Assembly (NCBI RefSeq): GCF_002224485.1
Contig: NZ_CP022463.1
Coordinates: forward strand, 3,060,477 to 3,124,476
DNA from: Sinomonas sp. R1AF57
GTDB taxonomy: Bacteria; Actinomycetota; Actinomycetes; Actinomycetales; Micrococcaceae
DNA length: 64,000 nt
Direction: 5' to 3'
Under the pieces are notes generated by a model, which worked only from the letters and a program-made list of their open reading frames with translations, was not told the origin of the DNA and did not search any database. The position numbers and the translations under genes were made by a program. Below, one piece after another: positions 35,713-44,029 of the stretch (position 1 is the stretch's first letter; the number at the start of each line of letters is the position of its first letter).

Positions 35713-35779
35713 CCCGCAAATTGTCGACTCCGCGCGGGTCACCAGCCGTCGCACCCGCGTCAAGCCGACAATTCGCGGG
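35713..35779. repeat. Palindromic repeat R2 (67 bp), left of the nuclease gene
   Basis: Outer arms CCCGCAAATTGTCG and CCGACAATTCGCGGG; inner CGCGGGT and GCACCCGCG. Same family and orientation as R1 (68-135) and R3 (36834-36900). R2 and R3 bracket the nuclease gene as direct copies. Confidence 0.85.
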
Positions 35780-35863
35780 ATGGGCATTGTCATTGGTCCT
35801 CCACACTGTGGATAAGTCGGCCCCATGGACCCGCGGAAGTCCCGGCCGGGCGAGGATGCTCGC

Positions 35864-36853
35864 ATGACAACGCGACTCACACTGCCCGAGCCGCTGAGGG
35901 GCCGGTCCTTCTCGCTCGAGGAAGCCCGTGCGCTCGGCGCGTCCGGCAGCCGCCTCCGCGCCTCCGACCTCGTCATCCCCACACGGGGAGTCCGCGTTCC
36001 TTGGGACGCCGCCCCCTCGCCCGAGGCCACCGTGCGGCCGCTCCTGGATGTCATTGCAGGAGGCGTCGCCAGCTTCACGACCGCAGCGCGCATCTGGCGC
36101 TTCCCCCTGCCGCTGGCCTTCCAGGACGACTTCGCCGTCCACGTGACGCGGCTCCCGGGGCGGTCCCGCACCGAACGACCCGGGGTCGTGTGCCATCGGA
36201 TGAAGCTCGGCCCGGAGGACGTAGTGGACTTCCATGGCCTGGCCGTGACGTCTCCCCTGCGAACATGGCTCGACCTGTCCGGAGTCCTCTTCCGCGATGA
36301 CCTCGTGGCGATCGGCGACCACCTCGTCTGCGCCCATCCACTGGACTTCCCGCGGCCCCGCGAGCCCCTCTTCTCCATCGAGGACATCACGGAGTTCCTT
36401 GACCGCAAGCACCGGGTCCGCGGGCTCCCGGCAGCGAGGGAAGCGCTGGCGCTGGTGAGGGTCGGCGCTGACTCTGTCCCCGAGACGAAGCTTCGCCTCG
36501 CCGTCATCGACGCCGGCCTGCCCGAGCCCTCTCTGAACCACGTGATCCGCAGACCCGACGGCCGCGCCGTCGCGTGGCCGGACCAGGCGTTCGTCGAGGA
36601 ACGGGTCGCCCTCCAGTACGACGGCGGCCATCACCGGAGTGCCGACCAGCAGGCGAGCGACAACTGGCGCAACCGCGCCGTCACGGATGAGGACTGGGAC
36701 AACGTCGTCGTCTCTGCCCGAGACGTGACGCAGCGCGGGTGGGACGGAGTGGCCCGGTTCATCGGGGAGCGCCTCCGCCTGGCCTCGACGAGGGCCCGGC
36801 GGAGCGGGGCGGCTCGGCCGAGGGCCGGAACTGCCCCGCAATTGTCGGCTTGA
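35864..36853 (+). CDS. DUF559-like (Vsr-fold) endonuclease-domain protein
   Basis: A 329-residue protein. The N-terminal two thirds, with IPTRGVRVPWDAAPS and VASFTTAARIWRFPLP, resemble the AbiEi-like region common in actinobacterial nuclease-domain proteins. The C-terminal part is PD-(D/E)xK-like: an early Glu in SVPETKLRLAVIDAGLPEP, then the Asp of WPDQAF and VALQYDGGHHR, where many relatives have ExDG. GAGGA precedes ATG 35864. The last codons and the stop are supplied by repeat R3, and R2 lies 85 bases upstream. Function unknown; mobility or defence is an inference. Confidence 0.75.
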   Translation: MTTRLTLPEPLRGRSFSLEEARALGASGSRLRASDLVIPTRGVRVPWDAAPSPEATVRPLLDVIAGGVASFTTAARIWRFPLPLAFQDDFAVHVTRLPGRSRTERPGVVCHRMKLGPEDVVDFHGLAVTSPLRTWLDLSGVLFRDDLVAIGDHLVCAHPLDFPRPREPLFSIEDITEFLDRKHRVRGLPAAREALALVRVGADSVPETKLRLAVIDAGLPEPSLNHVIRRPDGRAVAWPDQAFVEERVALQYDGGHHRSADQQASDNWRNRAVTDEDWDNVVVSARDVTQRGWDGVARFIGERLRLASTRARRSGAARPRAGTAPQLSA

Positions 36854-36900
36854 CGTGGTTGGGCCGCCCTCGCACCCGCTGCAACCCGACAATTGCGGGG
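36834..36900. repeat. Palindromic repeat R3 (67 bp), overlapping the nuclease gene 3' end
   Basis: Outer arms CCCCGCAATTGTCGG and CCGACAATTGCGGGG are exact 15-bp reverse complements. Its left arm encodes the C-terminal residues PQLSA and the TGA stop of the nuclease. Confidence 0.88.
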
Positions 36901-36934
36901 GTGATCCGCCGGGGGACGGGGCCGCCCCGGCGGC

Positions 36935-37510
36935 CTAGATGCTCGTGCGGTGGAAGTTGAGGTGGCTCCGGGACGCCGTCGGGCCGCGCTGGCCCTGGTA
37001 CCGGTTGCCGTACTCGCCGGAGCCGTAGGGGTGCTCGGCGGCGGAGGAGAGCCGGAAGAAGCACAGCTGGCCGATCTTCATGCCCGGCCACAGCTTGATG
37101 GGCAGCGTCGCGACGTTGGAGAGCTCGAGGGTCACGTGGCCCGAGAAGCCCGGGTCGATGAAGCCGGCGGTGGAGTGGGTCAGCAGCCCGAGCCGGCCGA
37201 GGGAGGACTTCCCCTCGAGCCGCGCCGCGACGTCGTCGGGGAGGGTCACCGTCTCGTACGTCGAGCCGAGCACGAACTCGCCGGGGTGCAGGATGAACGG
37301 CTCGTCGCCCTCGACCTCGACGAGCCGGGTGAGCTCCGGCTGCTCCTGGGAAGGGTCGATGTGGGCGTACTTGTGGTTGTCGAAGAGCCGGAAGAACCGG
37401 TCGATCCGCACGTCCACGCTGGACGGCTGCACCATGGCGGGTTCGTACGGCGCGAGCTGGATTCGCTGGGCGTCGATTTCCGCGCGGATGTCGCGATCTG
37501 AAAGGAGCAC
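36935..37510 (-). CDS. dcd: dCTP deaminase, dUMP-forming (bifunctional Dcd)
   Basis: A 191-residue trimeric enzyme. [27 protein letters not shown] holds the catalytic and nucleotide-binding residues, and the C-terminal [12 protein letters not shown] segment closes over the triphosphate. The sequence and length match the mycobacterial bifunctional form that deaminates dCTP and hydrolyses dUTP to dUMP. The GTG start at 37510 gives the usual [11 protein letters not shown] beginning; TACTTT 7 bases upstream suggests a leaderless transcript. Confidence 0.93.
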   Translation of the reverse strand: MLLSDRDIRAEIDAQRIQLAPYEPAMVQPSSVDVRIDRFFRLFDNHKYAHIDPSQEQPELTRLVEVEGDEPFILHPGEFVLGSTYETVTLPDDVAARLEGKSSLGRLGLLTHSTAGFIDPGFSGHVTLELSNVATLPIKLWPGMKIGQLCFFRLSSAAEHPYGSGEYGNRYQGQRGPTASRSHLNFHRTSI

Positions 37511-37517
37511 GCCTCCC

Positions 37518-37523
37518 AAAGTA
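37518..37523 (-). promoter_or_regulatory. -10 box TACTTT of dcd
   Basis: TACTTT ends 7 bases before GTG 37510. GGGAGG lies only one base from the GTG, too close for a normal ribosome site. Confidence 0.55.
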
Positions 37524-37603
37524 CCGCAGGCCGGGGGTCTCCCCACTCGCCTAGCACAGCTGTGACAGGAGCGCGAGGATTGCCGCCTGCGACACGCGGG
37601 ACT

Positions 37604-37609
37604 AGTGTT
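37604..37609 (+). promoter_or_regulatory. -10 box TAGTGT before the CAP-domain gene
   Basis: TAGTGT ends 6 bases before an in-frame GTG at 37616. Transcription from here either gives a leaderless protein 17 residues longer, or a 51-base leader before ATG 37667. Confidence 0.45.
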
Positions 37610-37666
37610 TCAATCGTGACGCAGGTGATCGGCCTCCCGGTCGGTCCGGGGAAAGGACGCTTGCGA

Positions 37667-39331
37667 ATGCCACGATTCCTGACAGCCGTCACCGTGCTGG
37701 CCGCCGCGGCCCTCGCCGCCGCAGCGCCGGCCGCGTCCCCGCCGTCGTCCGTCGCCACAGCGCCGGCGGTCGCCGCCCAGCCTGCCGCCGCGCACGACGC
37801 CGCCGCCTCGCCGCCCGGGGCAGCGGACGCGGGCGGCGGGTCGAGAGCGGTGCAGCTGGCCGCCGCCGAGCAGGCCCCGCAGGCCGCTCCCCAGACGGCG
37901 CCGACGCCCCCGCCCGTGAAGTCGGTCGACGCCGCGCGAGGCCCGGCTGCCATGGACGCAGGGGTCACTGCCGTCTCCCCGTTGTCTGCGCCCATGGGTG
38001 ACACGAGCAACCTGGTCCGGGACGACAACTCCGCCCAGGTCCGGGCGGTCTTCGACGCGATCAACGCCTACCGCGCGCAGAAGGGCCTGAATCCGGTCAA
38101 GTACCACCTCTCGGTGCAGGACCTCGCGCAGGAGTGGTCGGACAGCATCGCGAGCCGGGAGGTCATCGAGCACCGGGCGTCGTTCTGGACGGACCCGCGG
38201 GCGATGAACCCGAACAACGGCGCGGGCGAGGTCATCGCCGTGCGGTGGGACCGGGATGCGGCGCAGCTCGTCGAGTGGTGGAAGACGTCCCCCTCGCACA
38301 ACGCGATCCTGACCGACCCGCGCCTGAACGTGATCGGCATCGGCATCACGTTCACGAACGGGACCTATCCCGCCACCCCCAACCGGTACGCGATGTGGGG
38401 CGTGGTGGACTTCTTCGGGTACACCTCGTTCCCCTCGGGAACGCTGAACGCGCCGAACGGCTCGAGTACCCCGGCGCCCGCGCCCTCGCCGAGCCCCAGT
38501 CCGACGCTCTCGGCAGGGGGCGTCGCGGTGGCCCAGGCGGACAAGGCCCTCTGCACGCCGCCGGCGCGCTTCATGCCGACCGCCCAGGACATGTCGAAGG
38601 CCGCGCTGACGAGCACCGAGGACCTCGTCGCAGTCACCTCGGACGGCACCCTGCGCGCCTACCCCGCGCGCAGCGGCGGCTACGGGGCGCCCACGGACCT
38701 CGGCACCGGCTATGCGAACGCGATCACGGTCAACGTCACGGACTGGGACCGCGACGGGCTCCTGGACCTGCTCGTGCAGTGGAAGGACGGCAGGCTCACG
38801 CTCCTGCGCGGCCTGGCCGGCGGCGGCTTCGCGGCGCCGGTGACGCTCGGTTCGTCCGGCTGGGAGACCATGACGATCAGCCTCGGCGAGTGGTGCGCGG
38901 ACAACCGGCTCCCGCAAATCCTCGCGGCCGACGGCGCCGGGAACCTGTGGCTGTACCCGAACCGCGGGCTCGGCGACCTCGTGGACCGCGGCCGCCTCGC
39001 CACCTCGATGCCCGCCGGGCAGGGGAATGTCGTGGACTTCAGCGGCGACGGGTTCGAGGACCTCGTGGTGCGGCGTTCGGACGGCGCGCTTCTCCTGCAC
39101 CGCTCGCTCGGGCAGCAGGGCCTCGTCGACGAGGCACGGGCCACGATCGGGACTGGGTGGTCCTCGATGGGCCCGATCCGGGTGCTGCGCGGGCTCGACG
39201 GGCTCAACACGGTCGGCGTCGCCTCGGTCCGCCCGGATGGCGCGCTCGTCTACTGGCCGGTGGCCGGCGGCGCCTTCGGGGCCTCGCGCGTGATCGGCGG
39301 CGGCTGGGCCGGGATCCGGCTCGCCCAGTAG
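37667..39331 (+). CDS. Secreted CAP-domain protein with FG-GAP/VCBS-like repeats
   Basis: A 554-residue exported protein. A signal peptide (residues 1 to about 24) is followed by an Ala/Pro-rich segment, a CAP/SCP domain (about residues 120-265; VFDAINAYRAQKGLNPVKY, WWKTSPSHNAIL), a Pro/Ser linker and FG-GAP-like beta-propeller repeats (VNVTDWDRDGLLDLLVQW, VVDFSGDGFEDLVVRR). CAP proteins are secreted and of varied role; the propeller may bind surface ligands. ATG 37667 follows GAAAGGA by 9 bases; GTG 37616 is an alternative. Confidence 0.85.
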   Translation: MPRFLTAVTVLAAAALAAAAPAASPPSSVATAPAVAAQPAAAHDAAASPPGAADAGGGSRAVQLAAAEQAPQAAPQTAPTPPPVKSVDAARGPAAMDAGVTAVSPLSAPMGDTSNLVRDDNSAQVRAVFDAINAYRAQKGLNPVKYHLSVQDLAQEWSDSIASREVIEHRASFWTDPRAMNPNNGAGEVIAVRWDRDAAQLVEWWKTSPSHNAILTDPRLNVIGIGITFTNGTYPATPNRYAMWGVVDFFGYTSFPSGTLNAPNGSSTPAPAPSPSPSPTLSAGGVAVAQADKALCTPPARFMPTAQDMSKAALTSTEDLVAVTSDGTLRAYPARSGGYGAPTDLGTGYANAITVNVTDWDRDGLLDLLVQWKDGRLTLLRGLAGGGFAAPVTLGSSGWETMTISLGEWCADNRLPQILAADGAGNLWLYPNRGLGDLVDRGRLATSMPAGQGNVVDFSGDGFEDLVVRRSDGALLLHRSLGQQGLVDEARATIGTGWSSMGPIRVLRGLDGLNTVGVASVRPDGALVYWPVAGGAFGASRVIGGGWAGIRLAQ

Positions 39332-39353
39332 CGGGCGTCGGGGCACGCCCGCT
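39330..39353 (+). terminator. Hairpin at the end of the CAP-domain gene
   Basis: AGCGGGCGT pairs perfectly with ACGCCCGCT around a 6-base loop, overlapping the stop codon by two bases. It lies between convergent genes. Confidence 0.55.
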
Positions 39354-39381
39354 GCTCACAGCCGGCGCGTGCCGGCCTGCT

Positions 39382-39828
39382 TCAGCCGGCCGGCGCTCCC
39401 TCGAGGACGGCCTTGAGGCTGTCGAGCTCGTTGACCTCGGACTGCATGGTCTTGTGGATGAGGCCGCCCATGAGCTTCATGACTCCGGTGGGCTCGAAGG
39501 TGAGGCCGAAGCTCACGGTCGTGGCGCCGTCGTCCGCGGGGACCAGGAGGAAGACCCCCTGCGGGCGGGCTGGGCCGGCAACGACCCGGAACCGCAGCAC
39601 CTCCCCCGGGCGGGCCTCGGTGATCTCGTAGTCGCCGTCGATCTCGCGGCCGCCGGGCCCCGCGAGGCGCTGCGCGTACACCGCACCCACCGTCCCCGGG
39701 TCCCCGGAGGTGTGGGAGACCGAGCGGACGCTGCGGCGCCAGCGGGCGTTGTTGAGCCCGTCCGCAAGGAAGGCGTAGACGTCTGCTGGGGACCGGCGGA
39801 TCGTGACTGTGTGCTCGGCGGCGACCAT
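39382..39828 (-). CDS. SRPBCC-fold protein (polyketide cyclase/dehydrase-like)
   Basis: A 148-residue START-like protein: HTVTIRRSPADVYAFLADGLNNARW opens the fold, VLRFRVVAGPARPQGVFLLVP gives the central strands and a long C-terminal helix (VMKLMGGLIHKTMQSEVNELDSL) closes it. Such proteins bind hydrophobic ligands. TAGGGT 6 bases before ATG 39828 suggests a leaderless message. Specific role unknown. Confidence 0.8.
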   Translation of the reverse strand: MVAAEHTVTIRRSPADVYAFLADGLNNARWRRSVRSVSHTSGDPGTVGAVYAQRLAGPGGREIDGDYEITEARPGEVLRFRVVAGPARPQGVFLLVPADDGATTVSFGLTFEPTGVMKLMGGLIHKTMQSEVNELDSLKAVLEGAPAG

Positions 39829-39834
39829 GCGTGA

Positions 39835-39840
39835 ACCCTA
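39835..39840 (-). promoter_or_regulatory. -10 box TAGGGT, leaderless SRPBCC gene
   Basis: TAGGGT ends 6 bases before ATG 39828. Confidence 0.55.
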
Positions 39841-39871
39841 GGCGCCCCAGAGACCCCCGGCAAGGCCGACC

Positions 39872-39971
39872 GCCGAGGTCACCCCCACTGTCCTCGACGT
39901 CACCCCTACTGACGCCGACGTCACCCCCACCGACCCCGAGGTCACCCCTACCGACCCCGACATCACCCCGG
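39872..39971. repeat. 21-bp GAGGTCACCCC array, about five units
   Basis: Five 21-bp units with cores GAGGTCACCCC, GACGTCACCCC or GACATCACCCC. The last unit contributes the TGA stop codon of the minus-strand permease gene (39963). Same family as the lutC minisatellite. Confidence 0.85.
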
Positions 39972-41225
39972 GCGGCCAGCGGTCCGCCGCCGTCGGGCGT
40001 GCCGGAACGCGGCGGCCGCCGCGAGGGCCGCCGGCCAGGCGAGGTACCACCCGCACGAGGCGGCGAGCCCGGCGACGGCGACGAACCCGAGCCCCGCCAT
40101 GACGCGCTCCCCTCGCGCCGGGAGGATGCGCGCCGCGGCCGCGAGACCGGCCGCGTAGACCGCGACGATTGCCGCCGTGACGAGCCGGACGAGTACCTCG
40201 GTCGTGTCCGGCCCCAGAGCCAGCACCCCCAGCCCGAGCGCGCTCAGTGCGGTCACGGCCGCGAGCGAGTGGCGCCCCCGGCCGAACCACCCCGGCAGCG
40301 ACCCCGCCTCCCCCAGGGACCGCCCCAGCTCGGCCGCGCCAGTCGCGTAGCTCGTGAGCACGCCGAGCGTGAGCACGACGGCGAGCGCGGCCGTGAGTGC
40401 GGGGGCGACAGGGCCGAGCGCGAACGCGAGGAGCGACGCAAGGGGCGCGTCGCCGCCGGCCCCGTCGCCGAGCGCGAGGACGGAGACCACCGCGAGGGCA
40501 AGGTAGAGGCCGCCCACGAGCACGAGCGCCGACGCGGTCACCACCCCGAGGTCCCGCCGCGGGTCGCGGAACTGCGCCCCGAGGTAGCTCATCGCCTCCC
40601 AGCCCGCGAACGCCCACACGATCAGTGCGAGCGACTGGCCCACGCCGCCCCAGCCGACCGACGCCGCCGACGCCAGCCGGGACACGTCCGCGTGCGGCAC
40701 GCCCGACCCGACAGCGACGAGGAGGACCGCGAGGATCGTGCCAGCAACGATGAGCTGCAGCGTCGATGAGCTCCTGACGCCCGCCCACACCCCTCCGAAG
40801 ACGACGCCGGCAATCCCGGCCGCGACTGCCACAGCCACCCAGTGGGCAGCGCCGAGCGCATGCGCGGCGTACTGTCCCGCGAAGAGCGCCGAAGCCGGGA
40901 TGCCCAGCGGGATCGTGAGGTAGAACCACCATCCGGATGCGGTCGCCCAGTACTCGCCGAACGCCCGGCGGACGTAGGTCGAGACGCCGCCGGCGTCGGG
41001 CAGCAGACGTCCCAGTGAGGCGAAGGTCCAGGCAATGGGGACCGACGCCGCGACGAGGGCTGCCCACGCAGCCAGGCTCGCCGGCCCCGCAGCGCGGTAT
41101 GCCAGGGCCGGGAGCGCGATGACGCCCGTGCCGAGGACGGCCCCGAGGTAGTAGGCGAGCCCTCGGACTCGCCCGAGGGTTCCCGCGGCGCCTGCGCCTG
41201 CCCGGACTTCCACGTCTGAACTCAT
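39963..41225 (-). CDS. APC-family amino acid permease
   Basis: A 420-residue permease with 12 predicted helices. YYLGAVLGTGVIALPALAY near the N-terminus is the APC substrate-site helix 1, and VWAFAGWEAMSYLGAQFRDPRRD matches helix 6. It resembles YjeH-like exporters; transport direction and substrate cannot be fixed. The C-terminus is short and basic and stops inside a 21-bp repeat. It diverges from a GlxA-type regulator with back-to-back leaderless promoters. Confidence 0.87.
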   Translation of the reverse strand: MSSDVEVRAGAGAAGTLGRVRGLAYYLGAVLGTGVIALPALAYRAAGPASLAAWAALVAASVPIAWTFASLGRLLPDAGGVSTYVRRAFGEYWATASGWWFYLTIPLGIPASALFAGQYAAHALGAAHWVAVAVAAGIAGVVFGGVWAGVRSSSTLQLIVAGTILAVLLVAVGSGVPHADVSRLASAASVGWGGVGQSLALIVWAFAGWEAMSYLGAQFRDPRRDLGVVTASALVLVGGLYLALAVVSVLALGDGAGGDAPLASLLAFALGPVAPALTAALAVVLTLGVLTSYATGAAELGRSLGEAGSLPGWFGRGRHSLAAVTALSALGLGVLALGPDTTEVLVRLVTAAIVAVYAAGLAAAARILPARGERVMAGLGFVAVAGLAASCGWYLAWPAALAAAAAFRHARRRRTAGRPG

Positions 41226-41232
41226 GCCCCCA

Positions 41233-41238
41233 ACACTA
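41233..41238 (-). promoter_or_regulatory. -10 box TAGTGT, leaderless permease gene
   Basis: TAGTGT ends 7 bases before ATG 41225 and faces the GlxA-type gene promoter only 46 bases away. Confidence 0.6.
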
Positions 41239-41284
41239 GGAACCTGCCCCCGAACCGACGAGTGCGTTCCGTGCCGATGAGCGC

Positions 41285-41290
41285 TAGATT
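41285..41290 (+). promoter_or_regulatory. -10 box TAGATT, leaderless GlxA-type regulator
   Basis: TAGATT ends 6 bases before ATG 41297; no ribosome site. Confidence 0.6.
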
Positions 41291-41296
41291 TGTGCC

Positions 41297-42298
41297 ATGG
41301 ATGCGACGAATGACGCTCCGGCCGCCCTCCCGGTCCCCCACCGCGTGGGACTGGTCCTCACGGACAACCTCCCCGTCTTCGAGCTCGCGATTCCGTGCGA
41401 GGTCTTCGGGATCTCCCGTCCCGACCTGCACGATCCGTGGTACGAGCTCACGATGGTGCGGGGCGAGGCAGGCGAGATCACGGCGGCGGGCGGCCTCACG
41501 CCGTCGTCCGCCGCGCCGCTCGCAGCGCTGCGCGAGATGGACACGATCATCGTCCCCGCGTGCGAGCGGAGCCTGCAGCTGGACCATGCCGCGCACGAGC
41601 CGCTCCTGGCGGAGCTGCGGGCCGCCGCGGCGAGGGGCACGCGGATCGCGTCGCTGTGCTCCGGTGCATACCTGCTCGCACAGGCAGGGCTGCTGGACGG
41701 CCGCGACGCCACGACACACTGGATGAACTGGGAGGACTTCGAGGCCTCTTTCCCGGCGGTCCGGTTGCGCAGGGACGTCCTGTTCACTTCCGGCCCCGGG
41801 GTCTACACGAGCGCCGGCACCGCTGCCGGGGTGGAGCTGTGCCTCGAGCTCGTGCGCGAGGACTTCGGCGAGGCGGTCGCAGCGAGCGTCGCGCGGCGGA
41901 TGGTGGTGGCGGAGCGGCGCGGGGCGGCCCAGTCGGAGTACCTGGAATCGGTCGGGCAGCCGCTCCCGCCCGATCCGCTGCGGCACGCGATGGACTGGGC
42001 GCTGAAGAACCTCCGCGCCCCCATCGGCCCCGACGCGATGGCCCGCCGGGCCCGCATGAGCCGCCGCACCCTGTACCGGCGCTTCGAGGCCGTGGCCGGG
42101 ACCTCGCCGACGCAGTGGCTGCTCGAGCGCCGGCTCGACGCCGCCCGCCGCCTCCTCGAGTCCACGGAGCTCCCCGTGGAGCGGATCGCCGAGCGCACCG
42201 GCATCGGCTCGGCGGCGAACCTGCGGTCCCACTTCGCGCAGGCGGTGGGCATGTCGCCGTCGGCCTACCGCAGCGCACGACGGCGCACGGCCATCTGA
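41297..42298 (+). CDS. GlxA-type AraC-family regulator (DJ-1/PfpI sensor plus HTH)
   Basis: A 333-residue regulator. The N-terminal DJ-1/PfpI-like domain (about residues 12-190) has IASLCSGAYLLAQAGLLDGR with the nucleophile-elbow Cys; the C-terminal AraC domain has two helix-turn-helix motifs (ARRARMSRRTLYRRFEAVAG and IAERTGIGSAANLRSHFAQAVG). It diverges from an APC permease, its likely target. Confidence 0.88.
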   Translation: MDATNDAPAALPVPHRVGLVLTDNLPVFELAIPCEVFGISRPDLHDPWYELTMVRGEAGEITAAGGLTPSSAAPLAALREMDTIIVPACERSLQLDHAAHEPLLAELRAAAARGTRIASLCSGAYLLAQAGLLDGRDATTHWMNWEDFEASFPAVRLRRDVLFTSGPGVYTSAGTAAGVELCLELVREDFGEAVAASVARRMVVAERRGAAQSEYLESVGQPLPPDPLRHAMDWALKNLRAPIGPDAMARRARMSRRTLYRRFEAVAGTSPTQWLLERRLDAARRLLESTELPVERIAERTGIGSAANLRSHFAQAVGMSPSAYRSARRRTAI

Positions 42299-42400
42299 GC
42301 GCGCCGCTTCCCCGCGCGGTTCACGCGGACCGCGGTCGTCGCGCCGGTTGCGCAGACCACCCCCGGCGGTGTTGTAAGCTGGGGGAAGCCTCAGGGCAAC

Positions 42401-42474
42401 GCGGCCGTAGCTCAATGGCAGAGCGCTCGCTTCCCAAGCCAGATACGCGGGTTCGATTCCCGTCGGCCGCTCCA
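42401..42474 (+). tRNA. tRNA-Gly (anticodon CCC)
   Basis: A complete cloverleaf: acceptor GCGGCCG/CGGCCGC, D stem GCTC/GAGC, anticodon loop TTCCCAA with CCC, T arm with TTCGATT, and an encoded CCA end. One C-C mismatch is seen in the anticodon stem. TAAGCT about 20 bases upstream (42375-42380) may be its -10 box. Confidence 0.96.
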
Positions 42475-42478
42475 CGAA

Positions 42479-42504
42479 CCCCCGGTCCCCGGACCGGGGG
42501 TTTT
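42479..42504 (+). terminator. Rho-independent terminator after tRNA-Gly
   Basis: A 9-bp stem, CCCCCGGTC with GACCGGGGG around CCCG, is followed by TTTT. Confidence 0.9.
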
Positions 42505-42551
42505 CTCGCCCCGCGCGCCCGCCCGGCTCGCCGGGCCAGCAGGCCGCCGCG

Positions 42552-43886
42552 CTAGACCCGGCGCCTGGCTGCGCTCCACAGGACCAGCCCGAGCACCCCC
42601 GCGGCGACGGCTGGCACACCTCCGGAGACGAGCATCGCGGCATGGGGGCCGACGTGCTCGGCGAGCCAGCCCAGGAGCGGGCCCCCGAGCGCCTGTCCAC
42701 CGATGAGCACCATCGTGTACAGGCTCATGACCCGGCCACGGATCCCCACGTTGGAGCTGGTCTGGACGAGCTGGTTCGCGCTCGTGAGGAACAGGAGGGC
42801 GCAGAAGCCGGTGACGGCGACGAGCGCGCAGAAGACCGGGAGCGAGGGCGCCAGCGCGGCGAGCGCCAGCATCGACCCGTGCAGGCCCGCGCCGAGGACC
42901 ACCGTGCGCAGGCTCAGCCGAACCCTCCGCGCCGAGGCGATCGCCCCGCTGAGCGCCCCGACGGCGACCATGGTGTTGAGGAGCCCGTACCCTGCCGCGC
43001 CCACGCCGAAGACGTGCTCGGCGTAGGCGGCGAGGAGCACCGGCAGGCTCATCGCGAACACGGCCACGACGCCCGCCAGGGCCCAGGGCCAGCGGATCGT
43101 CGGCTTGCGCCACGCGTAGGCGAACGCCTCCCGCAGCATGCCGGGCGACTTGGGCGTGGGCGGGGCGACGGTGAGCTCGTCGCGCCGGAGGGCACCGAGC
43201 GCGCACGCCGTGACGAGGCACGCGACGGCGTTCATCGCAAACGCCCACCCGCCGCCGACGGCGGTGAGGAGCCAGCCGGCCACCGCGGGTCCGATGAGGG
43301 CGCCGAGCTGGAAGGTCGTGGAGTTCACGCTGATCGCGTTGCGCAGGTAGGCGGGCCCGACGAGCTCGTTGACGAAGACCTGCCGCGCCGGCTGGTCCAG
43401 CACGGTGACCATCCCGAGCAGGAGCGCGATGCCGTACACGTGCCAGACGGCGAGCGCGCCGGTGAGCGCCAGGGCCGCGAGGGCAGCGGCGCACAGCGCG
43501 GAGGCCACGGCGCAGCCCTGGAGGAGGCGGCGCTTGGAGAAGCGGTCCGCCATGAGGCCGCCCCAGGGCCCGAGCAGGAGCACGGGCAGGAACTGGAGCG
43601 CAACGGTGACGCCGACGGCCGTCACCGACCCGGAGAGCTCGAGCACGATCCAGTCCTGGGCGATGCGCTGCATCCACAGCGCGACCACCGCGACGAAGTG
43701 CGCGGCGGCGAAGAGGCGGAAGTTCCGCACGGAGAGCGAGATGAAGGTGTGCCGCCATGGGAGCCGCTCGGGCACGACGGCGATCGGTCCGGTCGGCGGG
43801 ACCGCGGCGGGGCGGCGGTGGGGCGTGGAGGCGGTGCAGTGGTTGTCCGACGTAGTTGAGGGCAGGGCTGAGCTGGGCGAGGTCAC
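42552..43886 (-). CDS. MFS transporter, EntS/DHA3-like
   Basis: A 444-residue, 12-helix transporter. RNFRLFAAAHFVAVVALWMQRIAQDW and GPWGGLMADRFSKRR followed by LDQPARQVFVNELVG are typical of DHA3/EntS-like drug or siderophore exporters. An N-terminal extension of about 45 residues precedes the first helix. The GTG start at 43886 is uncertain. It diverges from a LysR regulator with an ATTGCGG palindrome between them. Confidence 0.85.
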   Translation of the reverse strand: MTSPSSALPSTTSDNHCTASTPHRRPAAVPPTGPIAVVPERLPWRHTFISLSVRNFRLFAAAHFVAVVALWMQRIAQDWIVLELSGSVTAVGVTVALQFLPVLLLGPWGGLMADRFSKRRLLQGCAVASALCAAALAALALTGALAVWHVYGIALLLGMVTVLDQPARQVFVNELVGPAYLRNAISVNSTTFQLGALIGPAVAGWLLTAVGGGWAFAMNAVACLVTACALGALRRDELTVAPPTPKSPGMLREAFAYAWRKPTIRWPWALAGVVAVFAMSLPVLLAAYAEHVFGVGAAGYGLLNTMVAVGALSGAIASARRVRLSLRTVVLGAGLHGSMLALAALAPSLPVFCALVAVTGFCALLFLTSANQLVQTSSNVGIRGRVMSLYTMVLIGGQALGGPLLGWLAEHVGPHAAMLVSGGVPAVAAGVLGLVLWSAARRRV

Positions 43887-43992
43887 GGAGGAGTCCTGGT
43901 GTCGTTCGGGAGCGTAAGGCCTGGAAAGTCGACTGCCTCCACGCTAGGCAGGGCCCATTCAATTGCGGAAGATTATTCCTCCTCTAACTGCT

Positions 43993-44007
43993 ATTGCGGT
44001 CCGCAAT
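43993..44007. promoter_or_regulatory. LysR-type binding site ATTGCGGTCCGCAAT
   Basis: A perfect 15-bp palindrome around one base with the T-N11-A form of LysR sites, 23 bases upstream of the LysR gene; a further half site ATTGCGG lies at 43962-43968. It probably serves both divergent genes. Confidence 0.65.
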
Positions 44008-44029
44008 GCTTTCGGGGAGCATTCCCACC

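Noticed and set aside
42401..42474. tRNA-Gly as a genomic-island integration site
   Set aside because: The tRNA is intact, no integrase or duplicated 3' end follows within the window, and neighbours look like ordinary chromosome genes.
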